The position numbers and the translations under genes are program-made. Below, piece by piece: positions 1 through 6,895 of a stretch of 64,000 nt of DNA. The notes under the pieces were generated by a model, which was given only the letters and a program-made list of their open reading frames with translations, did no database searches and was not told the DNA's origin. Source of the stretch: Tessaracoccus oleiagri (lineage in GTDB: Bacteria; Actinomycetota; Actinomycetes; Propionibacteriales; Propionibacteriaceae); assembly GCF_900103275.1 (NCBI RefSeq), contig NZ_FNGP01000004.1, forward strand, positions 1 to 64,000, read 5' to 3'. How positions within the stretch are numbered: position 1 is the stretch's first letter; every line of letters starts with the position of its first letter.

Positions 1-122
1 CAAGATGAGGGCTCCCACAGAATAATCTGGTAAGGCCCCCGGCAGACCACCGGGTGATAGGTCGGATGTGGAAGTGCTGAAAGGCATGGAGCTGACCGAT
101 ACTAATAGGCCGAGGGCTTGTT
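1..122 (+). rRNA. 23S ribosomal RNA, 3' end (partial)
   Basis: The window opens inside the last part of a 23S rRNA. The sequence carries the conserved 3'-terminal domain VI signature, with the run GACCGATACTAATAGGCCGA at 96-115 just before the mature end. The exact 3' end is estimated from family knowledge and could be a few bases either way. It is followed by 5S rRNA, so this is the distal end of an rrn operon read forward. Confidence 0.95.
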
Positions 123-211
123 TTCTACAAAGATGCTACGCGTCCACTGTGAGGTTCCCGAGAGACGGTCGGGAACTACAATTCAATAGTTCCGATCACT
201 ATCTCCATAGT
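123..211 (+). other. 23S-5S internal spacer with a hairpin
   Basis: AT-richer spacer between the two rRNAs. It contains an 8-bp perfect stem (GTTCCCGA at 154-161 with TCGGGAAC at 169-176, 7-nt loop), plausible as a pre-rRNA processing stem. No tRNA gene lies in the spacer. Confidence 0.7.
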
Positions 212-330
212 GTTTCGGTGGTCATAGCGAAGGGGAAATACCCGGCAACATTCCGAACCCGGAAGTCAAGCTCTTCAGCGCCGATGGTACTGCAGCGGGG
301 ACGCTGTGGGAGACTAGGACGCCGCCGGAC
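212..330 (+). rRNA. rrf: 5S ribosomal RNA
   Basis: About 119 nt with the standard 5S landmarks: the early segment GTGGTCATAGCGAAGGGGAA, the loop-B/C segment with CATTCCGAACCCGGAAGT, and the closing helix GCCGCCGGAC. It sits 89 nt after the 23S end and is followed within 11 nt by a strong terminator, so it is the last gene of the rrn operon. The ends are set by the predicted closing helix and may move by 1-3 nt. Confidence 0.95.
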
Positions 331-340
331 TTCTTACACA

Positions 341-373
341 AAACCCCCGATCAGGATTCTGATCGGGGGTTTT
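341..373 (+). terminator. Intrinsic terminator of the rrn operon
   Basis: Perfect 13-bp stem (AAACCCCCGATCA / TGATCGGGGGTTT) with a 7-nt loop. The ascending stem starts in A's, so the descending side ends in a T-run. It is one of only two hairpins in the window with a clear U-tract on the transcript it should stop. Confidence 0.9.
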
Positions 374-425
374 GTGCTTCAACGGACTTTTCACGCTCCT
401 TGCCTCCAGATGGGAAGATTGGCTC

Positions 426-2327
426 ATGCTTGAGAACAGCGACGACAGGCCCCGCTGGCGCGACGGCGGCGCGGGCGACGGACAGCGCGGCGGACGGTCC
501 GGTGCCGGCCGCGGCGGATACGGCGGGAACCGGGGCGGTTCTGGCGGTAGGGGCCAAGGTGGCGGATTCGGACGCCGTGATGACAGCGGTCGACGCGGTG
601 ACGAAGCGCGCGGGGACCGCCGCTCGTCCGGCGGCAACGAGCGTGGATCTGGCCGTGGAACCGGTGCCCAGGGCGAGCGCTCGGGATACCGTCGTGAGGG
701 CGGCGACGGGCGCAGCTACGGCAACCGCGACGACCGCGGCTTCGCCGGGCGACAGAGTGGTGATCGCCGAAACGACGGTGAACGCCGTGAGTTCCGCGCG
801 CGCGACGACCGCCGCGACAATCGCGGAGGTGCTGGCCGTGAGGACGGTCGTGGGGACGAGAGGCGGAGCTTCGACCGCCGGGACGACCGGGGCAGGTTCG
901 AGCGCCGTGACGACCGTCAGGGTTCCGACCGCCGCGAAGACAACCGGGGCGACGAGGGCCGGGGCTTCAACCGCCGGGACGACCGGGGCAGGTTCGAGCG
1001 CCGTGACGAGCGTCAGGGTTCCGACCGTCGCGAAGACCGCCAGGGCGGCGAGCGTCGTGGGTACCAGCGCCGGGATGATCGAGGCGGACCCGACCGCGGC
1101 GAACGCCGTGAGGGCGACCGGCGCGGATTCGATCGTCGGGGTGACGACCGACGCGGCGGTCGCGGGGATGGTGGCCACTTCCGCCGCGACGACCGCGGCG
1201 ACGGTGATCGTCGTGAGTTCCGCGGTCGGGACGACCGTCGGGGCTCCGACCGTCGCGACGACAGGGGCGGGCCGCGTCGCTTCGACCGGGACGAGCGCCG
1301 CGGCGACTCCCGGGAACGCACCGGGCGCCCGGACCGCCGCGACGACAGGAACGCCGAGGAACGGGAGCCGCGGGAGCGCATCGTCGGCCCCCCGATCCCC
1401 GAGGGATTCGACGAACGCGCGCTCGCCTTCGGCGTGCGCGCCGAACTGCGCGGCCTGTCGAGGGCCCGCGCGGAGCAGGTCGCCGCGCACATCTGGGCTG
1501 CCGGCCAGCTGATCGACGAGGACCCGCAGCTCGCCTTCGAACACGCCGAGACCGCGCGCCAGCTCGCGCCGAGGCTGCCCATCGTCCGTGAAGCGGCCGC
1601 CGAGACCGCGTATGCGGCGGGCGAGTTCGCCGTCGCGCTGCGCGAGTACCGGGCCATCCGCCGGATGTCGGGTGGCGATGAGCTGATCCCAGTGATCGCG
1701 GACTGCGAGCGTGCGCTGGGGCGTCCTCGTGACGCACTCGAGGTCCTGGCCGGCCTGGACTCCAAGCAGGCACCGTTGACCCTCCAGATCGAGGCGCTGA
1801 TCGTCGAGGCCGGGGTACGAGCGGACCTCGGCCAGCGTCAGGAGGGGCTCCGCCTCCTCAAGAGTGCCCTCGGCCGGAACGCCGGGCCCAACCAGGCGCG
1901 GGCACGCATGTGGTACGCCTATGCCGACCTGCTCCTCGCCGAGGGTGACGAGGCCGGAGCGAGGGAGGCGTTCGTCGAGGCGGCGGAACTGGACCGGGAC
2001 GGCCTGCTCGACACCGCCGATCGCGTGGCGGAGCTCGACGGTGTGACCCTCCCCGAGTCCTTCGCCGATGAGGAGCCCGAGGACGAGCCAGCGGCCGAAG
2101 AGGAGCAGGTGGCCGAGGACAAGGCGCCAGCCGACGACGAGTTCGACGACGAGGAGATCGACGTCGAGGGGATCGAGGACGACGAAGCCATCGCGGACGT
2201 CGAGTCTGCCGAAGAGCCGATCGTCCAGGACGAAGAGGTGGCCGACTCGGTGCAGGAGCCACTGTGGGGCCTAGAGCCCGACACCAACTCGGCGACGGGG
2301 ACGACGGAAGAGGGGGACCGCGCGTGA
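426..2327 (+). CDS. RGG/RDDR-rich low-complexity protein with TPR-like domain and acidic tail (Rv1691-type position)
   Basis: A 633-residue protein of unknown function in three parts. Residues about 10-315 are a low-complexity region dominated by Arg, Gly and Asp (RGG, RDDR, RRDDRG units) with a duplicated 32-residue unit. Residues about 316-540 form helical TPR-like repeats (pairs of helices with Ala-rich cores, e.g. AFEHAETARQLAPRLP). Residues about 541-633 are a Glu/Asp-rich acidic tail. The start at 426 has a weak GGGAAG upstream; an earlier TTG at 372 lies inside the terminator and is rejected. It overlaps the HAD gene by 1 nt. The same position in Mycobacterium (Rv1691) holds a TPR protein, which fits the middle domain. 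Arg/Gly-rich tails often bind RNA, but no function is shown here. Confidence 0.85.
   Translation: MLENSDDRPRWRDGGAGDGQRGGRSGAGRGGYGGNRGGSGGRGQGGGFGRRDDSGRRGDEARGDRRSSGGNERGSGRGTGAQGERSGYRREGGDGRSYGNRDDRGFAGRQSGDRRNDGERREFRARDDRRDNRGGAGREDGRGDERRSFDRRDDRGRFERRDDRQGSDRREDNRGDEGRGFNRRDDRGRFERRDERQGSDRREDRQGGERRGYQRRDDRGGPDRGERREGDRRGFDRRGDDRRGGRGDGGHFRRDDRGDGDRREFRGRDDRRGSDRRDDRGGPRRFDRDERRGDSRERTGRPDRRDDRNAEEREPRERIVGPPIPEGFDERALAFGVRAELRGLSRARAEQVAAHIWAAGQLIDEDPQLAFEHAETARQLAPRLPIVREAAAETAYAAGEFAVALREYRAIRRMSGGDELIPVIADCERALGRPRDALEVLAGLDSKQAPLTLQIEALIVEAGVRADLGQRQEGLRLLKSALGRNAGPNQARARMWYAYADLLLAEGDEAGAREAFVEAAELDRDGLLDTADRVAELDGVTLPESFADEEPEDEPAAEEEQVAEDKAPADDEFDDEEIDVEGIEDDEAIADVESAEEPIVQDEEVADSVQEPLWGLEPDTNSATGTTEEGDRA
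868..1043 (+). repeat. In-frame direct repeat of about 80 bp, period 96 bp, in the RGG region
   Basis: Two near-identical copies begin at 868 and 964, spaced exactly 96 bp (32 codons), with only a few substitutions. Each encodes the unit FDRRDDRGRFERRD or its variant followed by RQGSDRRED. This looks like recent expansion of the low-complexity region by slippage or unequal exchange; it is not a mobile element. Confidence 0.85.
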
Positions 2328-3310
2328 TGCTGGCCAACGGATACGACGCCGCGCTGTTCGACCTCGACGGGGTCGTCTACCTCGGTCCGCTCGCGGTCCC
2401 GGGCGTTCCCGAGGCCATCCACGAACTGCGTGAGGAGGGCCTGCGGGTCGGCTTCGTGACCAACAACGCGGCCCGTACGCCGGCGACCGTGGCGGCGCAC
2501 CTCGTCGAGCTCGGCATCGAGGCTTCCGAGCCTGACGTGGTGAACTCCACCATGGCGACCCTGCACATGCTCTCCGAGCAGCTGCCCGAGGGCGCGCGCG
2601 TGCTGGCGGTCGGCACGGAGGCCTTGGCCGAGCAGCTCACGGCGGACGGGTACACCGTCGTGGCCTCGAAGGACGACCGGCCCGTGGCCGTGGTCCAGGG
2701 CTACAACCCGCGCATCGACTGGCGTCTGCTGGAGGAGGGGGCCTTCGCCATCCAGGCCGGGGCCGACTGGTTCGTCACGAACCCCGACCTCACCCGCCCC
2801 ACCGACCGCGGGCTCGTGCCCGGCGCCGGCACGCAGTTGGCCGTCATCCAGGCCTGCGTCACCATCACCCCCAAGATCGCCGGCAAGCCCTACCCGCCGC
2901 TGCTCGAGGAGACGGTCCGACGGCTCGGCGCCCAGCGCCCCATCTTCGTCGGTGACCGGCTGGACACCGACATCCTCGGCGCCAACAACGTCGGCATGGA
3001 CTCCCTGCTCGTGTTCACGGGCGCCCACGGCAAGCGTGACCTGGCCGACGCCGAACGTGACTACCGGCCCACCGCCATCGGCCACGACGTGTCGGCGCTG
3101 CTGCAGCCGGCCCGGGTGGCTCGGCGAGACGGCGACACGGTGATCTGCGGCACACAGCGCGCAACCCTCGTCGGCACCACGGCCCATCTCGACACGACGC
3201 CTGCCGGCCGCGACCAGCAGCTCGACGCGCTCTGGGCCCTCCTGCAGCTGCGGTGGCACGACGGCGCCGGGCTCGGCGGCGCGCTCGACCAGCTGACGGA
3301 GGTCCCCTGA
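2327..3310 (+). CDS. HAD-IIA family phosphatase (Rv1692-type)
   Basis: A 327-residue HAD-superfamily phosphatase, subclass IIA (NagD/PGP type). The nucleophile motif DLDGVVYLG is near residue 12, motif II is VGFVTNN, the conserved Lys is in KPYPPLL, and motif IV is FVGDRLDTDILGANN. The C-terminal about 60 residues are an extension beyond the catalytic core. The Mycobacterium counterpart Rv1692 is reported to be a glycerol-3-phosphate phosphatase; the same substrate here is inference. ATG at 2327 overlaps the upstream stop (TGATG) and follows the purine-rich GGAAGAGGGGGA; GTG at 2324 is an alternative. It is translationally coupled to the next gene. Confidence 0.93.
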   Translation: MLANGYDAALFDLDGVVYLGPLAVPGVPEAIHELREEGLRVGFVTNNAARTPATVAAHLVELGIEASEPDVVNSTMATLHMLSEQLPEGARVLAVGTEALAEQLTADGYTVVASKDDRPVAVVQGYNPRIDWRLLEEGAFAIQAGADWFVTNPDLTRPTDRGLVPGAGTQLAVIQACVTITPKIAGKPYPPLLEETVRRLGAQRPIFVGDRLDTDILGANNVGMDSLLVFTGAHGKRDLADAERDYRPTAIGHDVSALLQPARVARRDGDTVICGTQRATLVGTTAHLDTTPAGRDQQLDALWALLQLRWHDGAGLGGALDQLTEVP

Positions 3311-3507
3311 TGTCGACGCCGCTGGACGCGGCACCGTCGGTGGTGAAGCGGCAGCAGCTCGTCGCCCAGGCGATGGAGAGCCTCGAGGACGTCGAGCAGG
3401 CGCCGGTCGAGGAGCAACTGGTCCGGCTCGGGCAGGTGCAGGAGCTCCTCTCCGGTGTGCTGAACAACACCGACGTGTCCCAGTTGGGCATCCCGGGCGT
3501 CGGGTGA
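3310..3507 (+). CDS. Small conserved protein (Rv1693-type)
   Basis: A 65-residue protein, MSTPLDAAPSVVK at the start, mostly helical and acidic, with no recognisable domain. ATG at 3310 overlaps the HAD stop codon by one base, and its own stop overlaps the tlyA GTG start, so it is locked into the operon by translational coupling. A small gene at this exact place between the phosphatase and tlyA is conserved in actinobacteria (Rv1693 position), which supports it as a real gene. Function unknown. Confidence 0.85.
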   Translation: MSTPLDAAPSVVKRQQLVAQAMESLEDVEQAPVEEQLVRLGQVQELLSGVLNNTDVSQLGIPGVG

Positions 3508-4229
3508 GGCTCGACGTCGCGCTCGTCGACCGGGGACTCGCGAGATCACGCAACCAGGCAGCGGGGCTGATCGCTGCGGGCGACGTGCGCGTGGACGGCG
3601 AAGTGGTCCGGAAGGCGTCGACACCGGTGACGGAGTCGCACCGGCTCGAAGTGGCCACGCAGCCGTGGGTCTCGCGGGCCGCGCACAAACTGATCGGCGC
3701 ACTCGACGCGTCCGGCCTGCCGGTGCCCGCGCGCGTCCTCGACGCCGGCGCGTCCACCGGCGGTTTCACGCAGGTGTGCCTCGACCGCGGCGCCCGGCGG
3801 GTCTACGCGGTCGACGTGGGCCACGGGCAACTGGCCCCTGAGATCCGCGACGACCCGCGCGTGGTGGTGCGGGAGGGCCTCAACCTCCGCGACCTCACGC
3901 TGGCCGACCTCGACGGCGTCCCTGTCGACCTGGTTGTCGGCGACGTGAGCTTCATCTCACTGAAGCTGCTCCTCGAGCCGCTGTTCGCCGTGTGCTCGGG
4001 CCCTGCGCTGCTGCTCGTGAAGCCGCAGTTCGAGGTGGGCAGGGGACAACTGTCGGAGGGCATCGTCGTGGATCCGGGCCTTCGCGAGTCCGCGGTCGCG
4101 GGCGTCGAGGCGGAGGCGGGCCGGCTCGGCTGGATCGCGCGCTGGCGGTCGGAGAGCGCCCTGCCGGGCACCCATGGCAACGTGGAGTACTTCGTGCTGT
4201 TCCAGCGGGGGCGGAGCCCGTCCCAATAG
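3504..4229 (+). CDS. tlyA: TlyA family rRNA 2'-O-methyltransferase
   Basis: A 241-residue protein with an N-terminal S4-like RNA-binding domain (residues about 1-60, LDVALVDRGLARSRNQA) and a FtsJ/RrmJ-type SAM methyltransferase domain (VLDAGASTGGFTQ is the SAM-binding motif; VGDVSFIS and LLLVKPQFE are the catalytic-region motifs). TlyA methylates 16S and 23S rRNA riboses at C1409/C1920-type positions, and its loss gives capreomycin resistance in mycobacteria (family knowledge). GTG start overlaps the previous stop (GTGA). Its TAG stop is also part of the -10 of the next gene. Confidence 0.95.
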   Translation: MRLDVALVDRGLARSRNQAAGLIAAGDVRVDGEVVRKASTPVTESHRLEVATQPWVSRAAHKLIGALDASGLPVPARVLDAGASTGGFTQVCLDRGARRVYAVDVGHGQLAPEIRDDPRVVVREGLNLRDLTLADLDGVPVDLVVGDVSFISLKLLLEPLFAVCSGPALLLVKPQFEVGRGQLSEGIVVDPGLRESAVAGVEAEAGRLGWIARWRSESALPGTHGNVEYFVLFQRGRSPSQ

Positions 4230-4232
4230 ACT
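4227..4232 (+). promoter_or_regulatory. -10 element, leaderless start of the malic enzyme gene
   Basis: TAGACT, 7 nt before the ATG at 4240; its first three bases are the tlyA stop codon. Transcription would start at or next to the ATG. No Shine-Dalgarno sequence is present in the gap. No start site has been mapped. Confidence 0.6.
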
Positions 4233-4239
4233 GAACGCC

Positions 4240-5949
4240 ATGACAGCGATCGACCCCCCGTACCTCCAACTGGACAACGGTGAGCAGATCCCGATCCGAG
4301 TGCGTGGCTACCAGCTCCTCAACCGCCCGATGCTCAACCGGGGCACAGCCTTCACCCACGACGAGCGGAGGGCGCTCGGGCTCATCGGCCTGCTGCCGCC
4401 GGGCTACGCATCGCTGGAGGCGCAGGTGCGGCGCGTCTACTCGCAGTACCAGGAGCAGCCCACCAACTTGGCGAAGAACGTCTTCCTCACGCACATGCGG
4501 GACCGCAACGAGGTGCTGTTCTACCGGCTCCTGGCTGAGCACCTCGAGGAGATGCTCCCGATCGTGTACACGCCCACCATCGGCGAGGCGATCGAGCAGT
4601 ACAGCCAGTGGTACTCCCGTCCGCGTGGTGTCTACCTCTCCATCGACCGCCCCGAGGAGATGGAGGAGGCGCTCAAGAACTACGGCCTGGGGCCGGACGA
4701 GGTCGACATCGTCGTCGTCACCGACTCCGAGGGCATCCTCGGGATCGGCGACCAGGGCGTCGGCGGCATCGCCATCACGACGGGCAAGCTGTCGGTCTAC
4801 ACCGCGGCCGCCGGCATCCACCCGCGCCGCTGCGTCCCCGTCGTGCTCGACGTGGGCACCGACAACCTGCGCCTGCTCAACGACGAGAACTACGTGGGTG
4901 AGCGGCACGCCCGCGTCCGCGGGGACAGGTACGACGAGTTCCTGGACCTGTTCGTGAAGACGGTCGCCCGGCTCTACCCCAACGCGCTGCTGCACTTCGA
5001 GGACTTCGCCGCCGCCAACGCGCACCGGCTCCTCACGCAGTACCGCGACGAGCTGTGCACCTTCAACGACGACATCCAGGGCACGGCTTCCGTCGTGCTG
5101 GCGGCGGTCCTCGCCGCCGTCCAGCGCACCGGCGGCCGGATGCGGGACCAGCGCGTCGTCGTGCACGGTGCCGGTACCGCGGGTGCGGGCATCGCCGAGG
5201 TGATGCGCGACGTGATGGTCCAGGAGGGACTGAGCCGGGAGGAGGCCAACGACCGCTTCTGGGCGCTCGGCAGCCGCGGACTGCTCGTCGAGGGCAACCG
5301 CATGCGCGACTTCCAGGAGCCGTTCGCGCGCGGCGCCGACGAGGTCGCCGGCTGGGCCAGCGACAACGGGCGCATCGGCCTCGAGGAGGTGGTGCGGCAG
5401 GCGCGGCCCACGACCCTGATCGGCACCTCAGCCCAGCCCGGGTCCTTCACCGAGGCCATCGTGCGCGAGATGCACAAGCACGCGCCGCGGCCCATCATCA
5501 TGCCCCTGTCCAACCCGACCCCCTTGTCGGAGGCGAAGCCCGAGGACATCCTGGCGTGGACCGACGGGCAGGCCCTCATCGCCACCGGGTCGCCGTTCGC
5601 CCCGGTCGTGCGCGGGACCACGCGGTACCGCATCGCGCAGGCCAACAACGCGCTCGTCTTCCCCGGCCTCGGGCTGGGCGTCTCGGTGAGCAAGGCGAGC
5701 CGGGTCACCGACGGCATGGTCATCGCCGCCGCCCGGGCCGTCGCATCGCTCATGGAGGACGCCGTCGCGCCGGGTGACTCGCTCCTGCCATCGGTCAACC
5801 AGCTCCGCACCGTGTCCGCGACCGTGGCCGTCGCGGTCTGCCGGACGGCCGAGGAGGAGGGGCTGGCGCGTGCCGACCTCGGGGACCCGATCCAGGCCGT
5901 CATCGAGCAGATGTGGCAGCCCAACTATGCCCGGGTGGTGCTTGGTTGA
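4240..5949 (+). CDS. NAD-type malic enzyme (malate to pyruvate + CO2)
   Basis: A 569-residue large-form malic enzyme (eukaryote-like/SfcA class, usual length about 540-580). Visible are the N-terminal malic domain (GTAFTHDERRALGLIGLLPP, YTPTIGEAIEQYS), the metal site region (HFEDFAAANAHRLL, CTFNDDIQGTASVV) and a Rossmann NAD domain (VVHGAGTAGAGIAEV). It yields pyruvate and reduced cofactor from malate. NAD rather than NADP preference is inferred from the large-form class. It interrupts the otherwise conserved tlyA-nadK-recN order. Being next to NAD kinase may be coincidence. Confidence 0.94.
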   Translation: MTAIDPPYLQLDNGEQIPIRVRGYQLLNRPMLNRGTAFTHDERRALGLIGLLPPGYASLEAQVRRVYSQYQEQPTNLAKNVFLTHMRDRNEVLFYRLLAEHLEEMLPIVYTPTIGEAIEQYSQWYSRPRGVYLSIDRPEEMEEALKNYGLGPDEVDIVVVTDSEGILGIGDQGVGGIAITTGKLSVYTAAAGIHPRRCVPVVLDVGTDNLRLLNDENYVGERHARVRGDRYDEFLDLFVKTVARLYPNALLHFEDFAAANAHRLLTQYRDELCTFNDDIQGTASVVLAAVLAAVQRTGGRMRDQRVVVHGAGTAGAGIAEVMRDVMVQEGLSREEANDRFWALGSRGLLVEGNRMRDFQEPFARGADEVAGWASDNGRIGLEEVVRQARPTTLIGTSAQPGSFTEAIVREMHKHAPRPIIMPLSNPTPLSEAKPEDILAWTDGQALIATGSPFAPVVRGTTRYRIAQANNALVFPGLGLGVSVSKASRVTDGMVIAAARAVASLMEDAVAPGDSLLPSVNQLRTVSATVAVAVCRTAEEEGLARADLGDPIQAVIEQMWQPNYARVVLG

Positions 5950-5999
5950 CCGGTCCCCATGGCGGACGCGGGGCGCTCCCCGGGCGCCCTGCACCCCGC

Positions 6000-6005
6000 T
6001 AGGGT
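6000..6005 (+). promoter_or_regulatory. -10 element, leaderless start of nadK
   Basis: TAGGGT, 7 nt before the GTG at 6013. This supports GTG 6013 over the in-frame ATG at 5959, which would lie upstream of the -10. Confidence 0.6.
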
Positions 6006-6012
6006 AGGCACC

Positions 6013-6894
6013 GTGACTCGTACGGTAGCGGTGTTCCTGCACCCGGAGAAGGAAGAAGCGCAGGAGGGGGCTGCGTCGGTCATCGACGCGCTCGCGGAAC
6101 TGGGCTTCGAGGCGAGGGTCTGGCCGCAGGACCTCGACCGGCTCAACGGTCGGATCAACCGCGCCAAGGTCCATCCCCTCGACGCCGACACCCCGGCCGA
6201 GCTGGCCATCGTCTTCGGCGGCGACGGCACCATCCTGCGCGCCGCCGCCTGGGCGCTCCCGCTCGACGTGCCGGTCCTGGGTGTCAACCTCGGGCACGTC
6301 GGGTTCCTCGCCGAACTCGAGCCCTCCGACATCCACACCCTGCCGATGGCCGTCGCGGAGAAGCGCTACGCCGTCGAGGAACGACTCGTGCTCGACGTCC
6401 TCGTCCACCGCGACGGGGAGGAACGCTGGCGCTCGCCCGCCATCAACGAGGTCTCGCTCGAGAAGCTCGCCCGCGAGCGGATGATCACGGTCCTCGTGAG
6501 CATCGACGGCCGGCCGCTGAGCCGCTGGTCCTGCGACGGGGTGCTGGTGAGCACCCCCACCGGGTCCACCGCGTACGGTTTCTCCGCCGGAGGCCCCGTC
6601 ATCTGGCCCGACGTGCAGGCGATGCTCGTGGTGCCGCTGAGCGCCCACGCCCTCTTCAACCGTCCCATGGTCCTGAGCCCCACCTCGACGGTGAACTTCG
6701 TCCAGCCCGAGGAGGGGCCGCACGGCATCATCTGGTGCGACGGCCGCACCAGCTACGAACTCGCGCCCCGCGACAAGGTGACGATCACCTCGTCGCAACA
6801 CACCATGAAGATCCTCCGCCTCTCGGAGCAACCGTTCACCACCCGGCTCGTGAAGAAGTTCGCACTGCCGGTGGAGGGTTGGGGAAGGCGCTGA
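6013..6894 (+). CDS. nadK: NAD kinase (ATP- or polyphosphate-dependent)
   Basis: A 293-residue NAD kinase making NADP+ from NAD+. Diagnostic motifs are GGDGT (in IVFGGDGTILRAAAW), the NE/D motif INEVSLEK and the glycine-rich TPTGSTAYGFSAGGP. The upstream in-frame ATG at 5959 would add 18 residues unlike the family and sits ahead of a -10 element, so GTG 6013 (VTRTVAVFLHPE) is chosen. recN starts 1 nt after its stop and is presumably co-transcribed, as in other actinobacteria. Confidence 0.95.
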   Translation: MTRTVAVFLHPEKEEAQEGAASVIDALAELGFEARVWPQDLDRLNGRINRAKVHPLDADTPAELAIVFGGDGTILRAAAWALPLDVPVLGVNLGHVGFLAELEPSDIHTLPMAVAEKRYAVEERLVLDVLVHRDGEERWRSPAINEVSLEKLARERMITVLVSIDGRPLSRWSCDGVLVSTPTGSTAYGFSAGGPVIWPDVQAMLVVPLSAHALFNRPMVLSPTSTVNFVQPEEGPHGIIWCDGRTSYELAPRDKVTITSSQHTMKILRLSEQPFTTRLVKKFALPVEGWGRR

Positions 6895-6895
6895 C

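Noticed and set aside
68-433. Open frame over the 23S end and 5S rRNA
   Set aside because: It runs through rRNA and a terminator and has no coding features.
868-1043. Repeat considered as CRISPR or satellite
   Set aside because: Only two copies, in-frame and coding; no spacers or cas genes.
351-1544. Long reverse and forward overlapping open frames across the RGG gene (351-1544 minus, 400-1512 plus)
   Set aside because: The low-complexity GC-rich repeats keep all frames open; the translations are Ala/Thr/Val-rich without domains or ribosome-binding sites, while the chosen frame has TPR and acidic domains and a conserved position.
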